A DNA stretch of 64,000 nucleotides from Rhodovulum kholense (GTDB lineage Bacteria > Pseudomonadota > Alphaproteobacteria > Rhodobacterales > Rhodobacteraceae): contig NZ_QAYC01000018.1 in NCBI RefSeq assembly GCF_003053725.1, positions 1 through 64,000 on the forward strand, read 5' to 3'. Positions 1-9,567 of this stretch are shown here, piece by piece. The notes beneath the pieces are model-generated. The model searched no databases. It was given only the letters and a program-made list of their open reading frames with translations, and had not been told where the DNA came from. The translations under genes and the position numbers were made by a program. Each line of letters starts with the position of its first letter. Position 1 is the stretch's first letter.

Positions 1-158
1 GCCTGAATGCCCACTGGTTCATGAGCCTTGCCGACGCCCGCGAAAAGTTGGAAGCTTGGCGTCGACACTACAACGAGGACCGACCCCACAGCGCGATCGG
101 ATACAACGTCCCGATTGCCATGCATTATCCCGATGGCGTCACCGGCCCGTCATCGTGA
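1..158 (+). pseudogene. IS3-family transposase (OrfB), 3' end only
   Basis: The reading frame is open from base 3 and ends at TGA 156-158. It gives 51 residues typical of the end of the DDE integrase domain of IS3-family OrfB transposases: a W-F motif, '[14 protein letters not shown]', then 'SAIGY'. The last catalytic Glu and everything upstream lie outside the window, so it is unknown whether the element is intact. The sequence to about base 209 (ending GGGGAGCAGGGCA) looks like the right-hand terminus of such an element. Neither the left end nor a target duplication can be seen here. Confidence 0.8.
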
Positions 159-716
159 GGCAGCCGGAAAAATCCAACTTCCGGCGGTCCAAGGTTGGGG
201 AGCAGGGCACACATGAACAGGGCAGACCGGCGAGGGTCTATGTGATCATCCGGGATGGAACAGTTAGGCGCTTTGATCGATACGTTTTCAGAACCGTTTA
301 CCTCGATACGAATGCCGTTGAGAGTGATTTCGGTTCACTGTTTCCCAAAATACGCCATCCTGCAGACGCTCAAGCGAGTTTCGCAACGGTATCTGCCGTC
401 GGCGGACCGTTGCAGCCCCAGGGCGTGCCGCAACCGCAATGAACGACCGCTTTCGGATTCCGCAGGCAGCTGGGGCCGGGATGCTCAACGCCGGCAATCG
501 GCAGCGAACGAGCAAGTTTCGCCCGCCAACGCGCGGCGTGACGGTGGACCGGCCGAAGGCGCCCCCCCTTCGCGGCCTTGCGACGGCGGATCATCGATCG
601 TCCCCCTCAAGGTGGATCTGCAAGCTCATTCGTGCCAGCACTCCCGCGGCCGAGAGTCCCCATGGCGGCAGCGTGGGCAAATGCAGAGGCCCGCTTTCGG
701 CCTCTGCCTACAGGTC
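159..716. other. Gene-poor region between IS end and putP
   Basis: No credible coding sequence was found on either strand. The open frames here read as low-complexity, Arg/Pro-rich shadows. The first ~50 bases are probably the right end of the IS3-type element. Bases 683-707 hold the hairpin that probably terminates putP. The remainder has somewhat lower GC (about 280-380), which would fit a scar of past insertions, but I recognise nothing specific in it. Confidence 0.5.
683..707 (-). terminator. Hairpin terminator downstream of putP
   Basis: A perfect 9-bp inverted repeat (GCAGAGGCC / GGCCTCTGC) with a 7-nt loop lies 10 nt past the putP stop codon. The T-run on the minus strand is weak (ATTTG), so this is a terminator-like hairpin and not a textbook intrinsic terminator. 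Confidence 0.6.
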
Positions 717-2186
717 TCATTCATCCGGTGTGGCTATCGTCGACCGGAACTCGCCCCGATCCTCGGTCGCAAGGCTGACGAGGTAGATCGCGAGCCATGC
801 GAGCACAAAGCCGGGGATCATCTCATAAAGGCCGGTGACCGCTTTCAGACCGGTGAAGATCCAGAGCCCGACGGTCGCCGCGCCCACCACCAGGCCCGCC
901 ACGGCGCCGGAACCGTTCATGCGCTGCCAGGTCAAGGACAGGATGACCAGGGGACCGAATGCCGCTCCGAAGCCCGCCCAGGCGTTGGCGACCAGCCCCA
1001 GGACCTCGCTTTCCGGATCGCCTGCAATCAGGGCGGCGACGGCACCGACGGCAATCACGGAGATGCGCCCGATGGCCACGAGGGTCTTCTCGGAGGCGCC
1101 CCTGTTGAGCACGAGCTTGTAGAAATCCTCGGCCAGCGAAGAGGACGAGACCAGAAGCTGGCTCGAGACCGTCGACATGATCGCGGCCAGAAGGGCTGCC
1201 AGAAAGAAGCCCGTGATCAGCCCGGGAAACAGGGTGTCGGCGAGATAGATGAAGATCGTCTCGCTATCCTCGATCACCACGCCGTTGCGCTCGACATAGG
1301 CGCGGCCGAAGATGCCGACGCCCACCGCACCGATCAGCGCGATGCCCATCCATGCCATGCCGATATTGCGTGCGGTCGCGACTGCGGCGACGCTCTTCAC
1401 CGCCATGAAGCGGACGATGATGTGCGGCTGGCCGAAATAGCCAAGGCCCCAGGCGAGCAGCGAGATGAACCCGATGAGCGTCATGTCGGGGGACCAGAGC
1501 TTCAAGGTGAACCCCTCGACCCCGGAGAGCGTCTCCTGGGCCTGGGCGAAGCCGGCGCCCTTACCGGAATAGAGCACGATCGCGGGCATGATGATCAGCG
1601 CCAGCATCATGATCAGCCCCTGGCAGAAATCCGTGAGAGACACGGCCAGAAAACCGCCGACCACAGTGTAGGCCAGCACGACGCCGAGGGTCAGCCAGAC
1701 GCCGAACTGGTAGCTGCCGTCAAAGGCGCTCTGGAAGAGCTTACCCCCTGCGACGAGGCCCGAGGCCGTGTAGACGGCAAAGAAGACCACGATGATCACC
1801 GCTGAAACCATGCGCAGCGTGACGCCCCGCGACGGGAAGCGATTGGCCAGGAAGGCCGGGATGGTCAGCGCGTTGTCATAGCGCTCGGTCTGTTCTCTCA
1901 GGCGCGGCGCGACGACCATCCAGTTGACGAGCGCCCCCAGAAAGAGGCCGATGCCGATCCAGGCTTCGACCAGACCCGAGGCATAGAGGGCTCCGGGCAA
2001 GCCCAGCAGCAGCCAGCCGGACATGTCGGACGCCCCGGCGGAGAGTGCGGCGACGGCGGGGGACAGATTTCTTCCGCCAAGAATGTAATCCTCGGACGTG
2101 GCTGTCGATTTCCTGTAAGCGTAGATCCCGATCCCGATCATCAGGAGGAAATAGGCCGCCAGACTAATGATAGCTCCTGTGGACAC
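717..2186 (-). CDS. putP: Sodium/proline symporter PutP
   Basis: This 489-aa inner-membrane protein belongs to the sodium:solute symporter (SSS) family and takes up proline with Na+. The N-terminus runs from a first membrane helix into 'SEDYILGGRNL', then 'SAGASDMSGWLLLGLPGA', which is the PutP signature around the Na+/proline site. About a dozen hydrophobic segments follow, and the length matches PutP (about 500 aa). The start is a GTG at 2184-2186 with GGAG five to nine bases upstream. The ATG at about 2209 is in another frame. It stands alone, with no putA proline dehydrogenase beside it in the window. A related SSS substrate is possible but less likely. Confidence 0.9.
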   Translation of the reverse strand: MSTGAIISLAAYFLLMIGIGIYAYRKSTATSEDYILGGRNLSPAVAALSAGASDMSGWLLLGLPGALYASGLVEAWIGIGLFLGALVNWMVVAPRLREQTERYDNALTIPAFLANRFPSRGVTLRMVSAVIIVVFFAVYTASGLVAGGKLFQSAFDGSYQFGVWLTLGVVLAYTVVGGFLAVSLTDFCQGLIMMLALIIMPAIVLYSGKGAGFAQAQETLSGVEGFTLKLWSPDMTLIGFISLLAWGLGYFGQPHIIVRFMAVKSVAAVATARNIGMAWMGIALIGAVGVGIFGRAYVERNGVVIEDSETIFIYLADTLFPGLITGFFLAALLAAIMSTVSSQLLVSSSSLAEDFYKLVLNRGASEKTLVAIGRISVIAVGAVAALIAGDPESEVLGLVANAWAGFGAAFGPLVILSLTWQRMNGSGAVAGLVVGAATVGLWIFTGLKAVTGLYEMIPGFVLAWLAIYLVSLATEDRGEFRSTIATPDE

Positions 2187-3049
2187 GTGTTCTCCGATTC
2201 CTGTTCATGCAATCTTCGGGCCCTATCCGATCCTGCCACACACAGGCAATACGGGTCGTGGCGCCTGACCACGAATGCGAGGACCGTCACGGCTGGCTCG
2301 ATCTCTTGTCCCGCGCAGATCGCGGCAGGGTCGAGGGCCGGTTTGGCGATGCACGAGTCTTGCAGGGCCAAGATCGGCATCTGCGATGCTGGTGCGGTCG
2401 CGGCGAATGTCCCGGGTGTGGTCGTCTTGTGGGCGCAGCTTGGGACGCGGCACCGAGAGCCGCCACCTTCAAAGGGCCGCCAGCCGCCCGCTGGCCGGCA
2501 TGCAATTCGCCAGGGGCGGAAAGATGCAGCAGTGCCGCAGGGCGGGACGCGGCCGGCCGGTGGGGTTTTGCGGCGGGCTTGCGTCCCCGGCGGGCGGGTG
2601 GATCCGCGGCGGGAGACGCCTCGGGTTCCGGCTCCTCCGGTGGCGGCAGGGCGTCGTCGGGTTCGGGCTCCGGCAGGGCGGCCTCCGCCTCGGCCGTCCG
2701 CTCGGCGGCGATGTCGGCGGCGCTCTGGATGCCTGGAGGTCCTTTCTGGCGCATTGCGCCACGCCCTCGGGCAGAGCTTCTGCTGGAGGGGGATGTTGAA
2801 AAGAACCCGGCCGGATTTGCCCTGAGGGATGCCGAAAGCGCGGCTGGCCGTCAACGCCGCGCACCAGGACGGAGCGCTCCGACGGAGCATCGAAGGCCGC
2901 AAATCCGCCAGACGCGCAAGCCACTGATATAAAAAGAAACCACCGACTGCAGCGCAGCCGGTGGTCATTAATCCTGTGCCGGAATGGACAAATTACCCCG
3001 GAAATGGACAGGTTTTAGTGGGTCCTACAACATCAGCAGAGAAAGCGCT
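2187..3049. other. Gene-poor region with IS scar between putP and nrdJ
   Basis: No gene can be supported here. On the minus strand around 2754-2500 one frame gives an acidic Pro/Glu-rich stretch followed by 'PARRGRKPAAK', which resembles the basic tail of SyrB-like or AT-hook proteins. It then runs into low-complexity Arg/Pro sequence, so at best it is a decayed remnant. Bases 2983-3020 contain two related blocks, TGGACAAATTACCCCGG and TGGACAGGTTTTAGTGGG, resembling the short direct repeats at IS21-type ends. A strong intrinsic terminator on the minus strand sits at 2929-2964. Confidence 0.45.
2929..2964 (-). terminator. Intrinsic terminator downstream of nrdJ
   Basis: On the minus strand an 11-bp stem (CCACCGGCTGC / GCAGTCGGTGG, one G-U pair) with a 3-nt loop is followed at once by TTTCTTTTTAT. 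That is a textbook Rho-independent terminator. It lies 86 bases past the nrdJ stop, and the IS21-like repeats sit between them. It may be nrdJ's own terminator pushed away, or may belong to the inserted element. Confidence 0.75.
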
Positions 3050-5314
3050 TTAGCCGCATTTCGAATACCCGCAGCTCACGCAGGTCATGCAGCCCTCGAC
3101 CATGTGCATTCCGAAGGTCCCGCAGCTGGGGCAGGACGGGCCGCGGGCGGTGTCGCCGACCGCCATCGCCTGATACTTGGGATCGGCCTTCAGCCCCTTG
3201 CCCTCGGCCTCGATGAAGCCGATGGCAACCAGGTGCCGCTCGATCACGCCGCCGATCGCCGCCAGGATCGAGGGGATGTACTTGCCCTGCATCCAGGCCC
3301 CGCCGCGAGGATCGAACACGGCCTTCAGCTCCTCGACAACGAAACTCACATCTCCGCCGCGCCGGAACACCGCCGAGATCATCCGCGTCAGCGCCACCGT
3401 CCAGGCGAAATGCTCCATGTTCTTCGAGTTGATGAAGACCTCGAAGGGACGGCGGCGCCCGGCGATGACGATGTCGTTGATGGTGATGTAGATCGCGTGC
3501 TCGCTGTCGGGCCATTTCAGCTTGTAGGTGTTGCCCTCCAGCGCGTGCGGCCGGTCCAGCGGGTCCGACAGATAGACCACATCGGCGCCGGTTTCGGCCT
3601 CGGGCGTCTCGTCCGAGCTCTCCGAGACCGTCAGGACCGAGCCCGTCACGTCGTTCGGACGGTAGGTGGTGCAGCCCTTGCAGCCGGATTCGTAGGCCTG
3701 CATGTAGACGTCCTTGAAGGCGTCGAAGGCGATATCCTCGGGGCAGTTGATGGTCTTCGAGATCGAGGAATCCACCCAGGTCTGGGCCGCCGCCTGCATC
3801 CGCACATGTTCGGAGGGCGACAGCGTCTGGGCATTCACGAAATAATCGGGCAACTCGGCCGCGCCGAACTTGTCGCGCCAGAGCTGGACGGCATAGTCCA
3901 CGACCTCTTCCTCGGTCCGGCTGCCGTCGCGCTGCAGGACCTTGCGCTTGTAGCTGTAGGCAAAGACCGGCTCGATCCCCGAGGACACGTTGCCGGCATA
4001 AAGGCTGATGGTGCCGGTCGGCGCGATGGAGGTCAGCAGGGCGTTGCGGATGCCGTGCTCGGCGATCGCGGCACGGACATCGGCATCCATATGCGCCAAG
4101 GCCCCGCTCTCCAGGTATTTCTCGGTATCGAGCAGCGGGAAGGCGCCCTTCTCCTTCGCCAATTGCACCGAGGCCAGATACGCGGCGCGGGCGATCCGGT
4201 GCAACCAGCGCGAGGTCTGACGCGCCGCCTCCTCGGACCCGTAGCGGAGGCCCACCATCAGCAGCGCATCGGCAAGCCCGGTCACGCCCAGCCCGATCCG
4301 CCGCTTGGCCTGCGCCTCGTGGCGCTGCGCGTCGAGCGCAAAGCGCGAGATGTCGACCACGTTGTCCATCATCCGGACCGCGGTCGCAACCAGCGTCTCA
4401 AGCGCCGCCTCGTCCAGCGCGGCCCCCGCCTCGAAGGGCTCCGCCACCAGCCGCGCGAGGTTGATCGAGCCAAGCAGGCAGGCGCCATAGGGCGGCAGGG
4501 GCTGCTCGCCGCAGGGGTTCGTCGCCGCGATGGTCTCGCAATAGGCGAGGTTGTTCATCTGGTTGATGCGGTCGATGAAGATCACGCCCGGCTCGGCATA
4601 GTCATAGGTCGCGCGCATGATCTTGTTCCACAGATCGCGCGCCTCGACGGTGTGATAGACCTTGCCGTCGAATTGCAGCTCCCAGGTGCCGCCCGCCTTC
4701 ACCGCCTCCATGAAGGCGTCGGTCACCAGCACCGAGAGGTTGAAGTTTCTCAGCCGGGCCGGGTCCTGCTTGGCGGTGATGAACTGCTCGATATCGGGGT
4801 GGTCGCAGCGCATGGTGGCCATCATCGCGCCCCGGCGCGAGCCTGCCGACATGATCGTGCGGCACATCGCGTCCCAGACATCCATGAAGGACAACGGCCC
4901 CGAGGCATCGGCGGCCACACCCTTCACATCCGCGCCCTTGGGCCGGATGGTCGAGAAATCATAGCCGATGCCGCCACCCTGCTGCATGGTCAGCGCGGCC
5001 TCTTTCAGCATGTCGAAGATGCCGGCCATGCTGTCGGGGATCGTGCCCATCACGAAGCAGTTGAACAGCGTCACCGCCCGGCCGGTCCCGGCGCCCGCAG
5101 TGATCCGGCCCGCAGGCAGGAACTTGAAATCCTCCAGCGCTTCGAAGAACACCTCTTCCCATTTCGCGGGGTCGGCTTCGGCCTGGGCCAGGGCGCGGGC
5201 GATCCGGCGCCAGGTGTCTTCGACCGTCCCATCGGCTGGCGCGCCCTCGGCGTCCTTCAGGCGGTACTTCATGTCCCAGATCTGCTCGGCGATGGGGGCT
5301 GCGAAACGGCTCAT
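3050..5314 (-). CDS. nrdJ: Vitamin B12-dependent (class II) ribonucleotide reductase NrdJ
   Basis: This 754-aa enzyme reduces ribonucleotides to deoxyribonucleotides using adenosylcobalamin, so it works with or without oxygen. The N-terminus (MSRFAAPIAEQIWDMKYR) is typical of alphaproteobacterial NrdJ. The finger-loop region 'NPCGEQPLPPYGACLLGS' lies near residue 265. The C-terminus is Cys-rich ('CPSCGTFGMHM', then 'CMTCVSCGYSKCG'), the redox-active tail seen in this subgroup. The ATG at 5312-5314 was chosen because GAGGA lies about 9 bases upstream and the conserved N-terminus starts there; the frame extends 24 codons further upstream without conserved sequence. No class I or III reductase is in the window. 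Confidence 0.95.
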   Translation of the reverse strand: MSRFAAPIAEQIWDMKYRLKDAEGAPADGTVEDTWRRIARALAQAEADPAKWEEVFFEALEDFKFLPAGRITAGAGTGRAVTLFNCFVMGTIPDSMAGIFDMLKEAALTMQQGGGIGYDFSTIRPKGADVKGVAADASGPLSFMDVWDAMCRTIMSAGSRRGAMMATMRCDHPDIEQFITAKQDPARLRNFNLSVLVTDAFMEAVKAGGTWELQFDGKVYHTVEARDLWNKIMRATYDYAEPGVIFIDRINQMNNLAYCETIAATNPCGEQPLPPYGACLLGSINLARLVAEPFEAGAALDEAALETLVATAVRMMDNVVDISRFALDAQRHEAQAKRRIGLGVTGLADALLMVGLRYGSEEAARQTSRWLHRIARAAYLASVQLAKEKGAFPLLDTEKYLESGALAHMDADVRAAIAEHGIRNALLTSIAPTGTISLYAGNVSSGIEPVFAYSYKRKVLQRDGSRTEEEVVDYAVQLWRDKFGAAELPDYFVNAQTLSPSEHVRMQAAAQTWVDSSISKTINCPEDIAFDAFKDVYMQAYESGCKGCTTYRPNDVTGSVLTVSESSDETPEAETGADVVYLSDPLDRPHALEGNTYKLKWPDSEHAIYITINDIVIAGRRRPFEVFINSKNMEHFAWTVALTRMISAVFRRGGDVSFVVEELKAVFDPRGGAWMQGKYIPSILAAIGGVIERHLVAIGFIEAEGKGLKADPKYQAMAVGDTARGPSCPSCGTFGMHMVEGCMTCVSCGYSKCG

Positions 5315-5471
5315 GCGGGGAATCCTCGGGTGCGAAGAGAGGTAGACCAGCATAGGGGCTGAGCCCCGGCAGTGCAACCGCTCCACTGCCCGTATATGCG
5401 CCGGAACCGCTTGAACTCCGCTACGGCTAGCTTAGGTTGGGTTTTCATTAACAGAATCTGGTGGGAACAGG

Positions 5472-5906
5472 ATGGCCGGGGGCCATGTCAATCTGGTGAA
5501 GCTCTGCGTCGGTGCGGACCGGGTCGAGGACCTGATCGACTGGCAGACCGCACGCCGTGCCGCCCTGCCCGACGGCCTGCCGCGGCACGTCACCCGGATG
5601 TGGCCGAAACGCGCGGCCGACCTGCTCGACGGCGGTTCGCTTTACTGGGTCTTCAAGGGCGCGATCCTCGCCCGCCAGCGCGTTCTCAGGCTCGACGAGG
5701 TCATTGGCGAGGACGGGGTGTCGCGCTGTGCCATCGTGCTCGACCCCGAGGTGATCCGCACCGAGGCGGTGCCGCGCCGCCCGTTTCAGGGCTGGCGCTA
5801 TCTCGAGGCCGACGACGCGCCGCGCGACCTGCCCGCCGCGCGTCCCGACGAGGACGATTTGCCGCCGCAGCTGATGGCGGCGCTGGCCGAAATCGGCGTG
5901 CGGTAA
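5472..5906 (+). CDS. DUF1489 family protein
   Basis: A 144-aa soluble protein matching the DUF1489 family, which is common in alphaproteobacteria and has no established function. Conserved-looking features are 'NLVKLCVG' near the N-terminus, 'TRMWPKRAADLLDGGSLYWV' (residues about 41-60), and 'FQGWRYL' followed by an acidic tail with 'DLPPQL'. The ATG at 5472 is preceded by GGGAACAGG. It is divergent from nrdJ with about 157 bases between the starts, and convergent with the ribokinase gene. No signal peptide or membrane segment is seen. The family assignment is secure; the function is unknown. Confidence 0.8.
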   Translation: MAGGHVNLVKLCVGADRVEDLIDWQTARRAALPDGLPRHVTRMWPKRAADLLDGGSLYWVFKGAILARQRVLRLDEVIGEDGVSRCAIVLDPEVIRTEAVPRRPFQGWRYLEADDAPRDLPAARPDEDDLPPQLMAALAEIGVR

Positions 5907-5928
5907 GGTCGGCCCGGGGCCTGCGCGA

Positions 5929-6810
5929 TCAGCGCGCCAGCAACGCATCGGTATCGCGGGCCTCTGGCAGGCTCGACTGGCTACCGATCCGGGAGCAGGC
6001 GATGGCGGCGGCGGCGGCGGCCCGATGCAGCGCCGCCTCGGGCGTCTCTCCCCGGTCAAGCGCGGCGGCAAAGACGCCGACGAAACAGTCCCCGGCGGCG
6101 GTGGTGTCCTTGGGTGTGCAGGCGACCGCCGGGATCGTAATCTCCTGTCCCTGCCAGCACAGTTCGGCCCCCTCGCTGCCCAGCGTGCGCAGGATGCCCG
6201 CGCCCGAGGCGTCGGCCAGCGCACGCGGATCAGGCGCGCACCCCAGCCAGCCCGCCATCGCCCCCGCCTCGTCCTCGTTGACGACGATCAGATCGCAAAG
6301 CCCCAGCACTTCGGGGTCGAGCCGGTAGGCCGGGGCGAGGTTCAGGATCGACAGCGCCCGCGCCGGGCGGCAGCGCCGGATCAGCCGGGCGATCTCGGCT
6401 GGGTCGTTCTCCAGCTGCAACAGCAGGAGCGAGGCCCGGTCCAGCAGCGCGTCCTCGACGCTGTCCGACGATGCTGCCAGATTGGCCCCGCCCGCGACCA
6501 CGATCTCGTTCCGGCCTTCGGGATCGCGATGGATCGCGGCACAGCCGGTGGGCGCCTCCAGCCGGGCCACGCGCGTCAGATCGACCCGGCCCGTCAGCCC
6601 GGCCAGCGCGACCTCGGCCAACGCGTCCTGTCCGACCGCCCCCGCCATCGCCACCTCGGCACCGTCCAGCGCCGCGGCCAGCGCCTGATTGGCGCCCTTG
6701 CCGCCTGCCTCGGTGGTGAAGCCCTGCGCCATCAGGGTCTGGCCCGGCTGCGGCAGCGTCTCGACCGAAAAGATCAGGTCGGCGTTCAGCGATCCGAAGG
6801 TGACGATCAT
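5929..6810 (-). CDS. rbsK: Ribokinase (PfkB family)
   Basis: This 293-aa PfkB-family sugar kinase probably phosphorylates ribose to ribose-5-phosphate. The N-terminus 'GSLNADLIF' and 'TEAGGKGANQALAAA' (residues about 33-47) are the ribokinase sugar-binding motifs. The C-terminal 'DTTAAGDCFVG' carries the catalytic Asp and anion hole. It is the last gene of the minus-strand uptake/nucleoside-hydrolase operon, and its start overlaps the stop of the ABC ATPase (ATGA). That context fits phosphorylation of ribose released from nucleosides. A different sugar substrate cannot be excluded by sequence. Confidence 0.88.
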   Translation of the reverse strand: MIVTFGSLNADLIFSVETLPQPGQTLMAQGFTTEAGGKGANQALAAALDGAEVAMAGAVGQDALAEVALAGLTGRVDLTRVARLEAPTGCAAIHRDPEGRNEIVVAGGANLAASSDSVEDALLDRASLLLLQLENDPAEIARLIRRCRPARALSILNLAPAYRLDPEVLGLCDLIVVNEDEAGAMAGWLGCAPDPRALADASGAGILRTLGSEGAELCWQGQEITIPAVACTPKDTTAAGDCFVGVFAAALDRGETPEAALHRAAAAAAIACSRIGSQSSLPEARDTDALLAR

Positions 6811-8630
6811 GCGGCGGCCTCGCTTTCGTGGATCTGAACGAAATGCCCCTCTCCGACCTCGCGGTAAAGCCGTTTCGGGGCGACATAATCGGCCGGGCGA
6901 TAGGGGCTGCGGATCTCGTCGCCCGCCACCACCCGACGGCGGCGGCGCGACGGGTCGGCGACCGGCACCGCAGCGATCAGCTTGCGGGTATAGGGGTGCT
7001 GAGGGGTCTCGAAGACGGCGGCGCGCGGCCCGATCTCGACGATCTCGCCCAGATACATCACCGCGACCCGGTGGCTGATGCGTTCGACCACAGCCATGTC
7101 ATGGCTGATGAAGAGATAACCAAGCCCGTAGCGTTCCTGCAGATCGAGCATCAGGTTGATGACCTGCGCCTTCACCGACACGTCCAGCGCCGAGACGGAT
7201 TCGTCGGCCACGATCAGCTTGGGCTCCAGCGCCAGCGCCCGGGCGATGCAGATCCGCTGACGCTGCCCGCCCGAGAATTCATGCGGGAAACGCTGCATCA
7301 TCTCGCCCGACAGCCCGACCCGCTCCAGCAGGTCGGCCACCCGCGCGGGCGCCTCGCGACGGGACACGAGCCCGTGCACGATCATCGGTTCGGCGATGGC
7401 CTCGCCGATGCGGATGCGCGGATTGAGGCTTTCGAACGGGTCCTGAAAGATCATCTGCACGTCGCGGCGGATCTTCGTCAGCTCCGAATGCCCGGCCCCG
7501 CGCACGTCATGCCCGTCCATCCCGACAGTGCCGCCTGACGGCTCTTCCAGCCGGATCAGCGACCGGCCGGTGGTCGACTTGCCGCAGCCGCTTTCGCCGA
7601 CCAGCGACAGCGTCTCGCCCTGACGCAGTTCGAACGAGATATCCTCGACGGCGTGGATGCGGCCGACGACCCGGCGCAGGATGCCCTTGCGGACCGGAAA
7701 GCGGGTGACGAGATTGTCAACCTTCAGCACCGGGGGTTCATTCACGCGCACGGTATCGGCGGTGGGCGGCGGCGGCGCGATCTCGCCCGTCGCCATGTCG
7801 ACCCGCGGAAAGCGCAGCGGCCGGTCCTGCCCCGCCATGGCGCCAAGCTGCGGCACCGCCGACAGCAGCGCCCGGGAATAGGGGTGTCTCGCCTCGCGGA
7901 AGATCGCCTCGGTCGTGGCCTTCTCGACCACCTCGCCGCGATACATCACGACGGTCCGGTCCGAAATCTCGGCCACCACCCCCATGTCATGGGTGATGAA
8001 GAGGACCGACATGCCCTCTTCCTCCTGCAAGGTCTTGATCAGTTCGAGGATCTGCGCCTGGATCGTGACGTCGAGCGCGGTGGTCGGCTCGTCGGCGATC
8101 AACAGACGGGGGGCGCAGGCCAGCGCGATGGCGATCACCACGCGCTGACGCATCCCACCCGAGAAGTTCATCGGATATTCGCCCAGCCGCGCCGCCGCCG
8201 AGGGGATGCGCACCCGGTCCAGAAGCCGCACCGCCTCGGCCTCGGCTTCCGCACCATCAAGCCCGCGATGCTGGCGCAGCACCTCGGTGATCTGGCTGCC
8301 GATCTTCAAAACCGGGTTCAGCGAGGTCATCGGTTCCTGAAAGATCATGCCGATCCGGTTGCCCCGGATCGCCTGCATCTGCTCGAGCGGCCCGGCCAGC
8401 AGATCCTCGCCCTCGAACTCGATCCGGCCGGTGCTGCGCGCATTGCCGGGCGGCAGCAGGCGCATGATCGACATCGCGGTCACGCTTTTGCCAGAGCCGG
8501 ACTCGCCCACCACGGCGACGGTCTCCTGCGGGCCGATATCGAAGCTGACATCGCGAACGACGCTCCGCCACTGGCCATCGACGCGGAAGGAGGTGGTCAG
8601 GTCCTGAACCGAAAGAACGGGGTCCGCCAT
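6807..8630 (-). CDS. Peptide-type ABC transporter ATP-binding protein, two fused NBDs (DppD-DppF type)
   Basis: This 607-aa protein joins two oppA/dppD-type ATPase domains. The first has Walker A 'GESGSGKS' at residues 42-49 and the signature 'SGGMRQR'. The second has 'GESGCGKST' near residue 347, the signature 'SGGQRQR', and the oligopeptide-family C-terminal extension. Each half carries '[10 protein letters not shown]' or '[10 protein letters not shown]' Walker B sequences. Such fusions power nickel/peptide-type importers at the cytoplasmic face of the inner membrane. It is third from last in the operon, after both permeases and before the ribokinase. Context suggests nucleosides or nucleoside conjugates as cargo, not plain peptides. 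Confidence 0.92.
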   Translation of the reverse strand: MADPVLSVQDLTTSFRVDGQWRSVVRDVSFDIGPQETVAVVGESGSGKSVTAMSIMRLLPPGNARSTGRIEFEGEDLLAGPLEQMQAIRGNRIGMIFQEPMTSLNPVLKIGSQITEVLRQHRGLDGAEAEAEAVRLLDRVRIPSAAARLGEYPMNFSGGMRQRVVIAIALACAPRLLIADEPTTALDVTIQAQILELIKTLQEEEGMSVLFITHDMGVVAEISDRTVVMYRGEVVEKATTEAIFREARHPYSRALLSAVPQLGAMAGQDRPLRFPRVDMATGEIAPPPPTADTVRVNEPPVLKVDNLVTRFPVRKGILRRVVGRIHAVEDISFELRQGETLSLVGESGCGKSTTGRSLIRLEEPSGGTVGMDGHDVRGAGHSELTKIRRDVQMIFQDPFESLNPRIRIGEAIAEPMIVHGLVSRREAPARVADLLERVGLSGEMMQRFPHEFSGGQRQRICIARALALEPKLIVADESVSALDVSVKAQVINLMLDLQERYGLGYLFISHDMAVVERISHRVAVMYLGEIVEIGPRAAVFETPQHPYTRKLIAAVPVADPSRRRRRVVAGDEIRSPYRPADYVAPKRLYREVGEGHFVQIHESEAAA

Positions 8631-8633
8631 GAG

Positions 8634-9566
8634 TCAGCCCTCCCTGCGGGGATTGAGGATGTCACGCAGCGAGTCGCCGATGAGGTTGATCGATACGATC
8701 AGCACCAGAAGCGCGAGGCCCGGGTAAAAGCTGATCCAGTAATCGCCCGACAGCAGGTATTCGTAGCCGTTCGACACCAGCAGCCCCAGCGAGGGCTCGG
8801 TCACCGGCAGCCCGATGCCGAGAAAGCTCAGCGTGGCTTCCAGCATGATCGCATAGGCCACGCGCATGGTGGCGACGACGATCAGCGGCGGCAGGCAGTT
8901 CGGCAGGATGTGGCGGAAGAGGATGCGCCGGTCGGGCAGCGCCATCGAGCGCGCGGCATCGACATAGGCGCGCTTGCGTTCGACCAGCGCCGAGCCACGG
9001 ACGGTGCGCGCGTAATAGGCCCATTGGGTGACCACCAGCGCGAGGATGATCTTGTCGACCCCCTGCCCGAGGATCGCGAGGAAGATCAGCGCGATCAGGA
9101 TCGCCGGAAAGCTGAGCTGGATATCGACGATCCGCATCAGGAAGGCATCGGTCCGCCCGCCCGCATAGGCGCTGAACAGCCCCACCGAGGCACCGATGGC
9201 CAGCGCGATGGCGGCACTGGCGATCCCCACCAGAAGGCTGGTCCTCAGCCCGAACAGGATCGCGCTGAACAGGTCGCGGCCCTGATCGTCGGTCCCCAGC
9301 AGGTAGATCATGCCGGTCATGCTTTGCGATCCGGGGGCCAGACGGCCATCCATGATGTCGAGCTGGGCAAGATCGTAGGGGTCCTGCGGCGCGATCAGCG
9401 GCGCGAAGACCGCGCCGATCACCAGAAGCGTCACAACCAGAAGGCCGATCAGCGCCAGCGGGTCGCGCAGAAGCTTGCCCAGCGTCTGGCGGAAGGGCGA
9501 GACCGAAGCGGACGCCGCAGCGGCATCCGCATGGACGGAACGGGCGGTTTCGGACGGGGCGGCCAT
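8634..9566 (-). CDS. ABC transporter permease, DppC-like
   Basis: A 310-aa inner-membrane permease of the BPD_transp_1 family, DppC/OppC subclass. It has one N-terminal membrane helix (about 40-60), a periplasmic loop with 'YLLGTDDQGRDLFS', typical of DppC, and then five helices. The coupling motif is around 'EATLSFLGIGLP'. It pairs with the DppB-like permease directly upstream (1-base gap). It forms the membrane channel of the importer encoded in this operon. Confidence 0.92.
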   Translation of the reverse strand: MAAPSETARSVHADAAAASASVSPFRQTLGKLLRDPLALIGLLVVTLLVIGAVFAPLIAPQDPYDLAQLDIMDGRLAPGSQSMTGMIYLLGTDDQGRDLFSAILFGLRTSLLVGIASAAIALAIGASVGLFSAYAGGRTDAFLMRIVDIQLSFPAILIALIFLAILGQGVDKIILALVVTQWAYYARTVRGSALVERKRAYVDAARSMALPDRRILFRHILPNCLPPLIVVATMRVAYAIMLEATLSFLGIGLPVTEPSLGLLVSNGYEYLLSGDYWISFYPGLALLVLIVSINLIGDSLRDILNPRREG

Positions 9567-9567
9567 C

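Noticed and set aside
255..1805. Plus-strand open frame of 516 codons opposite putP
   Set aside because: Its translation is low-complexity (His/Asp/Arg/Gly-rich) and mirrors the real putP gene; this is the usual antisense shadow in GC-rich DNA.
2287..2754. 155-codon minus-strand frame with acidic Pro/Glu stretch and RRGRKPAAK
   Set aside because: It resembles a SyrB/AT-hook-like tail only briefly and then loses protein-like character. It is recorded as a possible decayed remnant in the region entry, not as a gene.
2141..2968. 275-codon minus-strand frame upstream of putP
   Set aside because: The N-terminal part begins inside the terminator hairpin and the rest is Arg/Pro-rich; no family similarity. 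It also overlaps the putP start.
2984..5362. Plus-strand open frame of 792 codons opposite nrdJ
   Set aside because: NrdJ on the minus strand is complete with all motifs; the plus frame has no family resemblance and biased His/Arg/Gly composition.
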